Of a DNA stretch of 64,000 nucleotides, positions 11,196 through 24,000 are shown one piece after another. This stretch comes from Castanea sativa. Taxonomy: Eukaryota > Streptophyta > Magnoliopsida > Fagales > Fagaceae. Where the stretch lies: NCBI RefSeq assembly GCF_040712315.1, contig NC_134017.1, positions 55,027,136 through 55,091,135 of the forward strand. Direction: 5' to 3'. Made by a program: the position numbers and the translations under genes. The notes under the pieces are model-generated. The model saw nothing but the letters and a program-made list of their open reading frames with translations. It did no database searches and was not told the DNA's origin. Numbering within the stretch: the first letter of the stretch is position 1; every line of letters begins with the position of its first letter.

Positions 11196-13790
11196 TCCTA
11201 ATCATATCATAGTATACAAATTTTCATAATTATCGTAGTATACTAGCATCTCTGTTGTTGATGCTGCCCTCCGAGTGTCGACTGCACTTTCTCTCATGTT
11301 CCCATACTATCTATTTTGGTTGAAACTATCATGTCCAACCTTTTTAATTATCTGTCTTGCAAAGGGTCTATGGCACCTTACCTGTTGGAATTTCTGGTTC
11401 ATGGTGTAGATAAATCATCTTGTTTACATGATGGTGTACATGGCTCTGCTTAGCATATGATTGATGGCATATGCGGATGATCCAGTCAAAAACTATCATT
11501 CCTGCTTCAATCTTTGTTAATGAAAACCCCAATATAGGATACACAAATTTCATTGTGCCTTGCACTATTTATAGGATTCTTAGCCAACCTAGGTGAGTAG
11601 AAAATATATCCTTGATATATTGTTGAGCTTTCTCCTACTATTTCTCTTGTGAATTTCTATGTTTTCTGTGCCATACATTCCAATTGATTTCATCATTGTG
11701 GTTGTCCGGATGACCAATTAAGTTGGTGTGTATGGTAATCACTGAGGATTTGGTGTTATGGCAGCACATTGTAACATTGGTGTTAGTGGATATCTGAATT
11801 GACCAGTGATGTTATGCATGGTGGTGAAATTGTTGGAAGGTGTGTATATGTTATGATTAGCAGTGGAGTAGTACTGAATTACATGTCTTTACGCTTGTAA
11901 ACAGTGCTATAAATTAATTTACTTGTAATATAAGCTTCAGGGATCAAAATTTAGAATGCAATGAATTTGCTTGCTTTCTGCATTTCCAACATTCTATATA
12001 TTTTTCCTTTTTGGGGGGAGAGGAGTAGGGCATTAATGCAGGACAATTTTTTTTGAGAATATGAAAAATCCGCATTAAAGGCAGTCACAAATTCATACTA
12101 GTACCTCTAGAATAATGGAAAAATGAACACTGATTGTGACGCGTCCAAAAATTTCTTCCACCATCTCTCACATGTCCAATATTGTGTATCTTATATGTCC
12201 ACGTTGGAAATGTCACAGTTTAAATCCCAATTATATATATATATATATATATTGAATAAATGTTGAAAACAATTATACATTTGCATAACATTTATGTTTA
12301 TTTTAACCTAAGAACTTCATTTTTTTTTTATGCTCACTTTTTAAAACACTTAGCATCAGATTATCCATTCATATGACATTTTATTAAAATAGCAAAATTC
12401 TTGATTTTCTATTTGTTCTTTTTTTTTTTTCACACACAACAATTACCATACATTTCCTTTCATCATCTTCAAGATATGAAAAGGAAGCATAAAATCATAA
12501 ATGCAAAATGAATAGCGTTAGTGTAAATTTATATAGTTATTATAGTAGTAATGCATCTTTATACAACTTTACATGGTCTGATATGGGTAAATTTTGGGTT
12601 TGGTTGGCTAAATTTTGGTTATTTTTCTATTATACAAGCACTAGTAGGAGTGCTTAGAGGTACTAATTGAGTTTCAAGAGTTTCATTGATAATTATTTCT
12701 ATGAATGATATTGGATTTGGACAATTAACCACTAATATTAATTTCAATCTAAATTTGTGGATTATCTTGAATTTAGAGTAGAGGGGGTGGGGGTGAGTGT
12801 TTCATTTGCGGTATCTCATCAAGAATTGGAGAGGGTACACTGGCGTCACTATAAGAAATTATTAGGTCCATCGTAGGACTATTGAAATGATCATCTCAAT
12901 CAATAAAATGTTGTTATTTATGTAAGCGTGATATCACCTGGTGGTTTATTATTTTGTTTTCTTATGCTGATTAAGAAGTTGGCTCACATACTTGTATAAG
13001 TTACATCATTTTATTGGTTGGGAGTAATACTTCAGCAATCTTTCTAGTGAACCTAATAATTTTTCCGTCATAGCACAGCTGACTAGGGAGGTGAGCCCAA
13101 CCCATGGGCTGTACTCTACCAGAGGAACTAATGCATATCAGTGTAGTAGTGGGTCCATCCAATTATGGGATGATTGTACAAAATTGGATATAACTTAAGG
13201 TTGCAATTTTATACAATAAAATAAATATTACTACATATTTTGAAAATCTAATCATTGAATTGTATGTTCTTTACATTCTTAATACAAATTTCAAATTTTA
13301 TGTCAATCGGATATTACATACTACAAAATCTATAAGCTTATATTTTATGCATAATTTTAAACTACAAAAATTAACAATTCAAATAATTTATTAATGACAT
13401 AGCTATTGATCTTTAATTTTCTTAAAATTTTTCAAGTGTGGAGAATATAAAAAGAAAGAATATAATCTAATAGTGGAATTTTCAAAATTTATCTCTAATA
13501 AAAGATATTGTATAAGGTTGGGCAGAGCAAAATGAAAATGACGACACCAAAACGTGGAAATGATCTTTCATTGGTTGATTCGTTGTTGTATACTTGTATA
13601 TAATATATAGGGTTTATGTGTTGTCTACCACTTCATTTCTAAGAAATTGTCAAGTGGTCCAATAATGTGTGTGGTTTTTCACTTGCGGCGGAGTAATGGA
13701 GTGTGACTCATTTTTGTAGCTTTCTTAATATTAAAAGCGTTTAGAGAGAGAACGTTGTTTAACTACAAAGTCACGACAAGAGAGGTCTTA
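11196..13790. other. Intergenic DNA without recognised genes
   Basis: AT-rich. A TA dinucleotide run lies at about 12231-12251. Open frames are short and lack domains. No convincing RNA gene or promoter was seen. Confidence 0.5.
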
Positions 13791-13795
13791 TTTAG

Positions 13796-14262
13796 AGTCC
13801 ATTTGGCTGGAGAAGTGGAAAAGTAGGAGGATGAAAAATTAGTGGGAGGATGGAAAAATGGAAGGATAGAAAAAATTTAGTTTACCCTCATGCGTGGTTT
13901 GGAGGAGTGAAAAACTTTTTTGTTTGGTTGGAGAGAAAAATGGGAGGATGAAAAATATAGTTTATATAAATTAACTATTATGTTCTTGTTATATAATAGT
14001 GGGAAAGTGAGAGGGGTAGGTGAGTGCAATAAAGTGAGGGTATTTGTGTAAATTATATCATTCATCATCTTTTCATCCCCATTTTCCTTCCAAATTGGGA
14101 GGATAAAAAAGTGTGGTCCTAGAGAGATTATTTTCCTCCCCATTTTCTATCTTTCTTGTTTTCTTTCTTAAACCAAATGGTGGAAAATGTCATTTTCCAC
14201 CCTATTTTTCTCTCCCTATTTTTCACCCTCCATATTTTCACCACAACAAAACATACCCTTAC
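13796..14262. mobile_element. MITE-like element with GGAGGATG/CACCCTCC halves
   Basis: The left part (AGTCCATTTGGCTGGAGAAG and following GTGGAAAA/GGAGGATG motifs) is roughly mirrored by the right part, which ends in TTTTCACC and ACAAAACATACCCTT. This is the usual look of plant hAT-type MITEs. The ends are imperfect and the target duplication was not resolved. A minus-strand open frame at 13877-14143 is a by-product. Confidence 0.5.
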
Positions 14263-14788
14263 TGTACTTGTTAACAAGAAAATCAGGGTGGACATCATTC
14301 CTCCCATTATTTTATTTTAACTCTCGATTTTAAAAATAAATACTAAGAAAAAAACCCAAATCAAAACAAAACTAGAAGATTGTCCCAAAATGGTGGTGCT
14401 TTATTGGATAGGCTTTCACTGGTGGGGGGGATAATGGGCTTTGGTTCTGGTGTTGTGGGAAATATATTAGAAAAATAAAAGGGAAATAATAAAAGAATTA
14501 ATGCAAATGTGGATTTTTCTTTTTTTACATTAACAAAACACCTTGGCTTTGATGCATTAAAACTATGTTGTTTTGAGATGAGGTGGCAGTTGATGGATAC
14601 ATTATCAACGGATATAAGTAGAAAGGTTTGAATTAAAGTGGAGTATATAACACTAGGCATACCTAATTTTAAATTTCTAAACGTGAGACAAAATCAAAAT
14701 AATCCCAAATTTTAAGGGTGTGAATTATTATTTAGTTAAAATAGAAAAAAAAAATAAAGCCAAACACACTTCCATTGGAATTTTTTAA

Positions 14789-14822
14789 TTGAGGGAGAGA
14801 GAGAGAGACAGAGAGAGAGAGA
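14789..14822. repeat. GA microsatellite
   Basis: GA-rich run with one interruption (GACAGA). It gives spurious Arg/Glu and Leu/Ser frames on the two strands. Confidence 0.9.
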
Positions 14823-15608
14823 TCAAACACACAATCATTTGGTTTTTTACCAAAAACAATTTGATACCGATAACACTTAGGGCTTTGTTACATTTTAAAA
14901 AAAAAAAAATCTTTTGGGAGGGACCAGCAACCACAAGAATGGAGTGGATGAACATTTTATTTTCTAGGCTCTTTGGAAACATCTAAAATTTTTTTGGAGT
15001 GAAATATAATTATTGACCCAAAGTTTAAAATTTTATAAATCTATTATACTATTTTATGTTATTTTTAAATTTAAAGAGGGCTATGGCTAGACTTGGCAAA
15101 GGGTCAGGTTGATCGTGTTTGGGTTCGAGTTCGACTTGATTGGTTTGAATTAGAAATGGGTCATTCTAAACAGGTTGCAAAATTTATGAACTTACTCGTT
15201 GTTTTCATAGTCAGGTCAATTGATATGACACATGTTAATAGTCTATCTTTATCTTTTTTTTAATAAAAATAAAAGAACAAACGAGCAAAAACACTCAAAC
15301 ATAAAAAGGCTAAAATTAGGTTGATCTTGGTTCTACCTGTTTTTCATCGATCTAAAAAATGGTAGCTACCCCATATTCATATTTTCCCTTAAAGTTTGGA
15401 CATGCTATCACATTTGGGCCAATTGTATTATGATCCTAGTGTTCCACACTGCTTAAGTGCATGTTTAAACATGTATAGATAAGCTCTTGGACACTCTCCT
15501 CTTACAAGTATCATGATATCTTGGGTTGGTAGAGATACCTCTTGAAATGTATCAAATAAAATACCCCCTGTATTGGGGGTGTTTGGGTGTTTTCATATAA
15601 GACTTTAA

Positions 15609-16347
15609 GGTGGCGTTTGGTATGGGGTAATGTTTTAGGATTCCTAGGAATGTTTAAAGATTCCCATGTTTGGTTGCAAATTACGCTAGGGAATCAGATG
15701 CCAGGAGAATCCTTAAACCCCTCTCAGTAGGAATGTGGATTCCTTTTAAAACAGGTGGGAATCCAGATTCCCAAACTTAAAAGAAATTGTATTTTTTATA
15801 AATTGACAATTTTAACCCTTTTTCCTTATCATTTAAGCAATTAAGATAAACTATAAAACAAATTATCAATATCTTATCTCTTGTCTTTATCTTTTCCCGC
15901 CAAAACAACATAAACAGGATAAATAACTCTGCTAATAGTTATTTTTGTATTATTCTTGTCATTTTGAAATGTTAGATCACAGTTTTAATGAATGTGTTGC
16001 TAATTGATAGTTTATATAATGTTTTTTATCTATCTATTTAGAGTAAGATATTTTTTTAAATGACTAATTAATAGTTTATATATTTTTTCATTATTTATTT
16101 AAAGGAAGATTTTTTTTTAATGGGCTTGGTACTTCACATTCAAATCTAAGGACAAAATGGGAAAAACAAATAATTCATTTAAGATTCCTGGGAATACACC
16201 AAACATTATCATCTCACATTCCTGGGAATCTCACAATGAAACCAAACATAGGAATAGCTACATTCCTAGGAATGTGATTCCTAGGAATCACATTCCTGGG
16301 AATTTAGATGCCAGGAGTAATGTGGATTCCCCGTACCAAACGCCACA
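15609..16347. mobile_element. Tourist-like (PIF/Harbinger-type) MITE, ~739 bp
   Basis: The terminal inverted repeats GGTGGCGTTTGGTA and TACCAAACGCCACA agree except at the outermost base, and both ends are flanked by TAA (15606-15608 and 16348-16350), the 3-bp target duplication expected for PIF/Harbinger elements. Subterminal AGGAATCCT-like motifs (for example CATTCCTAGGAATGTG) occur repeatedly in both orientations. No transposase is encoded. The open frame at 16157-16411 is made of these motifs. Confidence 0.75.
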
Positions 16348-17200
16348 TAAGATGCTTGTTTTGTGCAAATTTGTCTTTTTCTTATTTTTTAATGTGTGTT
16401 GTTGTTGTTGAGAATGTGTTTGTTTGTTTGTTTGTTTGATTACATATCTAACTGCACATGATCAGAATCCTTTTAGATGTAAGTAAAAAAAAAAAAAAAA
16501 AAAAAGGACTACTTTAAGCGGATATCATCAAACACTGAGCTTTACACGCTGTTGGGTTTATTACCTAACATTGTGCAAAGGTTGGTGAGAAGAAAGAGAA
16601 GGATGCAAGGATTTTAGGACCAAACTTTTCTACAAAGTCCAAGAAAACATTACAAATGTCAGAATTTTACCCCTACAAAAAACTATATATATATATATTT
16701 TTAGTAACTCTCAATTGAATCTACTGGTACTTTACTATTCTTATTTAGTGGGAAAATACTGCGTTTGATTCCTCATTACTTTCACCTAAATAAAGAGTAG
16801 TGGTTAGTATAAATTGTGCTCCGTTCCAACTCACAAAAAAGGAAGCTAATGGTTACCATTCCTTTCACAAAATTATTCATCAAAAAAAAGTTTAAACTTA
16901 TATTAGATTACCTACCATATTATAGCATGTGGGATAGTCAAGGATATGCTTTGGAAAGCGTAACGAATTGCCGCGTGCGTGACGCACAACACAATACAAT
17001 GACAATGAAAGGGAACGGTTGAGAGGGAAAGAAAGAAAGGAAGACCCAATACGCAGCATCTATCTATCTTTTTTGTTTTTGAGCAATAGCATCTATCTAT
17101 CTATCTATATTCCAAATATTCCAATATGGCAATATATAATAGATAAGGATAAAGAGGAGCATGATGATGAAACTGTGTGTGCGCGTGTAAGCAATAGTTA
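16348..17200. other. Intergenic DNA upstream of OAT
   Basis: Contains TGTT/GTTT repeats (16395-16440), an A21 run (16484-16505) and a CTAT repeat (17060-17110). No gene was recognised. The last ~150 bases probably contain OAT promoter sequence. Confidence 0.5.
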
Positions 17201-17347
17201 AATATAAAAAGAACATCATTCCCGACATTTTTTAGATTAGATTCCATGAGCGTGTGTTGTGTTGTGTTGTGTTGTGTTGTGTTTGTGTGTCAGTGTTAAA
17301 AGACTAGAAACTAGAATCTAGGACAGAGATCTGAACAAGCTTCTTCC
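17200..17347 (+). promoter_or_regulatory. Putative OAT core promoter and 5'UTR
   Basis: A TATA-like AATATAAAAA lies at 17201-17210, about 140 bases before the ATG. A TGTTG pentamer microsatellite (17253-17283) lies in the presumed leader. The transcription start is inferred only from this spacing. Confidence 0.45.
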
Positions 17348-18049
17348 ATGGCGAGCAGGAGAGGTTTGCAATCAATATTGTCACAAAGGATTTGCAGGGG
17401 GGGGAGGAATTTTGGTGCTGTCCCTGAAGCTACTACTGCTGCTGGTTCCTCCTCTCAAAAGCTCATCAACTTTGAGCATGAATATAGTGCCCACAAGTGT
17501 GCTCTCTCCCTTTTTTTCTCTATCTACATCAAACTTCAGTTTTTGATCTCTTTTTGATGTTTTGCTTTCTGGGTTTTGCTTATTTTCGTCTAATTCTGGA
17601 CTCCGAATTTGTATATACGCGTGGTGAATTATATAACACGGTCAAGACTCGTGCTTTCTGTGCTGATTTATTGTTGTTGATACTCATGAAATGAGAAGAT
17701 TAGCTGTCTCGAAGTAATTAGAACTATTTAATTTATCTGGGAGAGATGTGTGATAGACAAAACACAGGATCATATAGCCTGATTCAATTCCTTGAAGATC
17801 TGAATTTTTGTCTTTTTGGTTGGAAAAAGTTAAACACACCTAATGGGTTTTGAACCCACGACCTCACCATCTGCTTTCCAGTTGAGATGGAGCTCATTGG
17901 TGAAGGTCTGAACACTTATAACTGATTGTAAAGAAATTTGATTTTTATCATGCTATGTTCTGAAGGGCATTCTAAGACTACCTCAGATTTATAAGCCTTA
18001 AGGCAGATGAAAACTGGCAATTATCTAGAAAGTCAGTAACCCCCCCCCC

Positions 18050-18082
<33 letters not shown>

Positions 18083-21000
18083 GGTATATAACCCAAACAC
18101 AGTGCAAGGCAGTTGGTAAAATCATTGTCCACATGGTGTCTGCCCACCTTTGTTGGCCTTAGCTCTCACAAGGCAGGGCCTTCTTCTTGCTGAAGATGGT
18201 TGGGACTAGAGTTACCTTACGTGCCTTGTGATATGTGCATGCAGAGGAAGTAGGAAGGAAGTGTAGTGTTTTGCTTGAATAGGCGAAACCTTATCTTTTT
18301 GCTAGACATGGTACTGAGTCTTGAGTCCTAAGATGAGTTAGCGGTGAGTTGGTTCATGGTTTTTGGATAGTTGAGTAAACTCTAATCTGGAGGCTGGATT
18401 TCCTTGAATTAATCCAGCTCTTACTTGCTTCTTTGTATAACTCTCTTTCAAGACACACAATAGGGAAGGAAACTCCTTTGTATGTACCAAAGTGATATCA
18501 AAGATAGAGAATGGATCAATGAGTGGAGCATTTGGAGCAAAATGGCAGATCACTTCGTACCAACCAACTACAAATTCTTGAGATGATCACTGAGCTTTTT
18601 CATTCACTCTGCACCATGAAGAAGGTGAGAGCTTGCAAGCCCCTCCTTGTGGACACCATGGAGTAATGTGGAGTCTCCGGTTAGGTACAACACTCACTCT
18701 TATTCTCCTAGATTGGTCAAAATGGATTTCACACATTTCTTAACAATTTCATGGGAAGATTTATTTCAAGGTGAGGATTTTGTGTTTATTGCAAAAGGAC
18801 AATAACAGCGAATTCCATGACAGTTCACATGAAGGTTTCCCATAAGTCATTACATTGATTCTGATCCAACTTCTATTGGACGAAGATGAGAGAACATATC
18901 AAACAATTCATCTGAGATTGTGAAGTTTTTCTACAACATAAATTAGAGCAACTGTCACATGCTGATCTCTTGCAACATTTGCCTATGCCAGATTGGTTAT
19001 GCATGGATATCTCAATGGACTTCATTGATGATTTACCTATTTCTCAATAAAATCTACTATATTTGTTGTTGTTGTTGTTGATTCTCCATGTACTCCCACT
19101 TAATATCAATTGCACATCCTTACGCAGCAGTTAGTATTGCCCAAGTTTTCTTTGATATCATTTTAAAATTTCATGGGATGCCTTGAACCATTTTAAACAA
19201 TTCATTAGATAATTCGATTTCAGTCCATCCTGTCTCCCTCAGGCTGACAGGCAAACTGAGGTAGTCAATTGAACTGTGGAAATGTATTTGAGGTGTTTTT
19301 ACTAGCTCCAAACCAAAGCAGTGGGCGAAATGGTTGTCTTGGGCCGAGTTCTGCTACAACATAAGTTGGCATTCTGCAATCAAAAGAACACCATTTAAGG
19401 TCGTGTATGGTAGAAAGCCAACTTCATTGTTAAGTTATATCAGAGGCACAACAAAGGCTGTGGCAGTTGAGCAAGAGCTACTGCACAGGGACCATATTGT
19501 TAAATACTTGAAGGTAAACCCTAAGGAGGCTCAAGCTCAGATAAACAAGTCTACTATTTGCAACACTAAGAAAAGTGGGTGACTGGGTCTATTTGAGGTT
19601 GCAGACCTATAGGCGAGCCTCAGTATCTTTGAAATGAAACCTCAAGCTAGTTCCACAATGTTATGGTCCATTTAGAGTCTTTCAGCAAATTGGCCAGGTA
19701 AAGTACAAGGTTGAGCTACCCCCTGAGTCACAAGTGCATCCTATATTTCATGTGTCCTTGCTCAAAGAGAAGATTGGAGCTTAAGTGTCCTCTCCACGTT
19801 AGTTACTGTCGGTATTGGATACAGACAATAATCTGGTGATCAGGCTTCAAGCTGTCTTATATCAGCAGATGTGGATTGTTTGGACATCCATGTGAATTGG
19901 CGAGGATTATCTCTAGCAGAGGCCATGTGGGAGAGTCTTGATCATATGAAGTTGCAATTTTAGAATTATGCCCTTGAGGACAAGGGTCATCCTAACGGGG
20001 GAGGGAGGATTATGTGCATGCAGAGGAAGTAGGAAGGGAATGTAGTGTTTTGTTTGAATAAGAAAAACCTTAGTTGTTAGTTAGATGTGGTAGTCGTGGT
20101 TGTAAGGGACTACTGAGTCTCAATTCCTGTGTTGAGTTAATGGTGAGTTGGTCCATGTTTTTAGGATGGCTGGGTCCTGTTTTTCAGCATTTGAACATTA
20201 AGTATCTTTGTAGAAATTGTAAGCTTTCCATTGGAATAATATCATTGCGTTTATTCTAAATTAAAATCTAATCTGATGGCCGGATTTCCTTGAATTAATC
20301 CAACTCTTACTTGCTGGTCTATAAAACTCTCTTCCAAGAGACAAAATATGGAAATAAGCTCCTCTGTATGTACCACCTTGATGGTTGCATAGGGTGAATG
20401 TCGTACTCTTAAGTCGTTTGCATTGTTGAAAATGAAAAGTGCATAGTGTATAGTAAAGATGATGGATGCCTAGTCGGTGGATCATTTCATTGTCCATCAT
20501 GCAGCTTTTAATGGAACCTTGATGGTTGTATAGGAAAAATGTCGTACTCTTAAGTCTTCTGGATTGTTGAAATTTGAAAATGAAAAAGTACAAGGCATAT
20601 GGTAAAGTTGATGGATGCATAGTCGGTGGACCATCACATTCTCCATCATGCAGTTTTTAATGGATTCTGTAAGTTATGAATTTGTTTTTATTTATATTTT
20701 TTATGATTGTTGTTTACTCCAGAAGTCTGCAGTGAGCTATGTTCTGGCTGATTTTCACGAATAATACCCTTCTGTTGGAGTGATTTATTGAGTATTTCCT
20801 CCTGAGAACTTACTTAACTCATCCACTTTTCTGAATCAACTGCAGTTACCACCCAGTCCCCATCGTTTTTTCACAAGCAAAGGGATCATCTGTATGGGAT
20901 CCAGAGGGCAACAGATATCTGGATTTCCTTGCAGCCTACTCTGCAGTTAATCAGGTAAGAAGATTGAAATTTATGATAACGTATATCACTGCACCATTGA

Positions 21001-24000
21001 ATCAACAGTGCTTTATCTCTACTATTTCATAAACAAGCAATCTCAAAAGTTGAGATATGGAAAATTTCATCTGCCTTTGTAAGTTATCAAATGCCATAAA
21101 TTTTTCTTGCCAAAATTCATTTCCAAGTTGAAATATGGAAGGTTCCCATTAATTGTATACATGACAGTATCATTGTTGTGCTTGGTATTTCAAAATCCTA
21201 TTTTTGTCTGATTTTTGCAATCACCGGCAGAAGCTTTTTGCCTCTACACCTGAATATACCACAATGCCATTGGAGTTTATGAAACTTAGAAGTCCTTAAG
21301 AAGTGACCAATGCCTCTTCTTTTTTTTTTGGTATCTGTATCTGTATCTGTATCTGTATCCATATCTATATTTGATTTGAAATGGAATTCTTGTTATTCAA
21401 CTCCGTAGCTTCACTGCTGTAGGGTCATTGTCATCCAAAGATCATGAAAGCGTTGAAAGAACAGGCAGAAAGGCTTACTCTCAGCTCTCGAGCCTTCTAT
21501 AATGATAAATTTCCAATATTTGCCAAGTATCTGCAGAGTATGTTTGGCTATGACATGGTACTTCCTATGAACACTGGTGCTGAAGGTGTGGAAACAGCTC
21601 TAAAGTTGGCAAGGAAATGGGGTTATGAGAAGAAAAAAATTCCCAAAGATGAGGTAGATGCCAGGATAATTACGCTTATTTTGATAACTATCTTAATATT
21701 CTGCTTTCATTATTTCAAATTATTGGATATTGAGGCAAGTGAACTCCTTTACCTGAATTAAGGTTACTGAGTACTACAGTTGTTTTTGTCTGTCTGACTT
21801 TTTTATTTGTAAGGTTTTTGTCCGTCTTTACTTGATTGCTAGTAAATGCCTAATGTAATATGTACGGGTTGGGAGTGATCTGATGTATGATGTCAAGTCA
21901 TACATGGAAAAGACAAGTAGAGGAAGCTTAGGCTAGAAAATTTGAGGTTTTCCTTTTTTTACTGCTAATGATCTTTCAGACGGCAAGCAGCAGTGGCAAA
22001 GCATCTTAGGTTGTGGGAAGGAATAAGATATTACGGAATTCCAAATATATTTGTTAATATTAGTTTTAAATATAGAAAGTATAAGTAATTAATAAATATA
22101 TTGAGTTGTTACCTACTGCGTTTTGTGTGTCAATATCTTAATGTCTAGTTGCTCTAGTGTACTTTTTAGTTTGACAAATCATTTTTTTTTTAAAGATTTT
22201 AAATCTTAACCAGAGATTAAGACTTCTTGTCTTTCCCTCATGCAAGAGGCTGATATATCAAGTGCAAGTCGAGCTTATGTAATCAGTATGTATCTTCAAG
22301 ATGTATCACAATTTGAAACATGGACTCTGTGGGATTGGGCTAAAATATTTTGGCTTTGGGATATTGCTTCATTTATCCTTGAGTTAGGCTATGAGGCCTA
22401 AACTTAGAATATGTTTTTAACCTATGATTATAATTATTAGAGAAAAATATACTTATATATGAGCACTTCATTTTGGTCTCTCTATTTCTCTAATATTTAA
22501 CTGAAACAGAACGAATAGTTGAGTACTTTAATAACTACATTGGTTCCCTCTGGATAGTGGATACATCAATTTATATCCTTACTCTTGTCCATGTAGCTCC
22601 TCCAATGGTAACCTCCTCATTACTGCAGCTGTCTTCAGTCTTGGTACTGTTTGATGAAAACATTCTAGCTTTCTTTTTTCTTGTTCTAGATTGGCACTAC
22701 CTTTGAAGGATCACAAAATTCATTGCTTTCTTATTTATTTATTTATTTATTTTATCTTGTCATTGATTGATATTAACTTCTGGATTTGGTAATGCTAGTA
22801 AAAGAATGTAGCCAATGTGGTCTAACTCAAATGATACCTTATTCCTTTGTAAGAGTGAAGTGGAGGGTGAGGATGTGGGTTTAACATCCACTGGTTGCAT
22901 GAATAACTTACCAATAATAAAAAATTCTAGTGAAACAACATACAAAGCTTGATGTTCTAAATCCTTCTGTATTTCTGTTGGAAATATGAACTTTTTTAGA
23001 TAGTTATGTTTTTCTATTTAATTTGGTATACTGACTCCTCCTATATAGTTTAAAGCTAGCAGTTATTCTTGCTTATGTTGTGTAGGTTTACTTTGGATTA
23101 TAGTTGTTAATGGGTACTTAATTGTTCTTCCAGAACTTGTACTTTCTCTATTTTGGTAAATGATCAGTTATATGGACAAGTTGAGTTTACCATTTCAGAC
23201 ATTTTACTCAAGTAAACCATATGCAGGCAATTATTGTCTCATGTTGTGGCTGCTTCCATGGTCGCACGTTGGCTGTCATCTCCATGAGTTGTGACAATGA
23301 TGCTACCCGTGGTTTTGGACCGTTGTTGCCTGGCCATATTAAAGTTGATTTTGGGGATGCAGTTGCCCTTGAGAAAATCTTCAAAGGTTAAGATTCACTA
23401 AAATTTATGTTTTATTGGTTCTAGTTGTACTGTACCCAAAATTGAGATAAATTATCTTATTTGTATAAATCATCACATGCTTCAAACATTCTTTTGTAAT
23501 CCATCTGAACTGCTTCAAAACCGTAGAGGAGAGTTTATTGAACTATTGATTATAGCGTGTTTCTGTTATTTGTTGCAGAAAATGGTGATCGAATAGCTGG
23601 ATTTCTGTTCGAACCCATTCAAGGAGAGGCTGGGGTATGTGTTTTGGAAATGAATATTTTCTCACTTTAGGGCTATGAGATGTATTACAGGGACTTGGGT
23701 ATATCTTTTGGTGCAAAGTTGTGCCTGACTCGTCTAGTTTCTAAATCATAGAACTAGGACATGGCTGATGGTTGGTTACTCCAATTTCTTTTTGTCTAAG
23801 CTGTTTGGCTAAAATGAATTGTTTATGGACTGTAGCAACATGCCTATAATATAGACATAGATATCTCATCAGCAGGTAGATTAGAGAATTTCTAGTGAAC
23901 CAGAAAGGTACTCTCCTCTTCCTTGTTTGACACACTTAAAGAATATGTGCTTAATTTCTAGAATATCCAATGAATATCCCATACTTCTTTTTTGTGAGTT

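Noticed and set aside
20261..20620. 119-aa minus-strand frame in OAT intron 1
   Set aside because: It spans an LTR end and two tandem non-coding units and is not conserved as protein.
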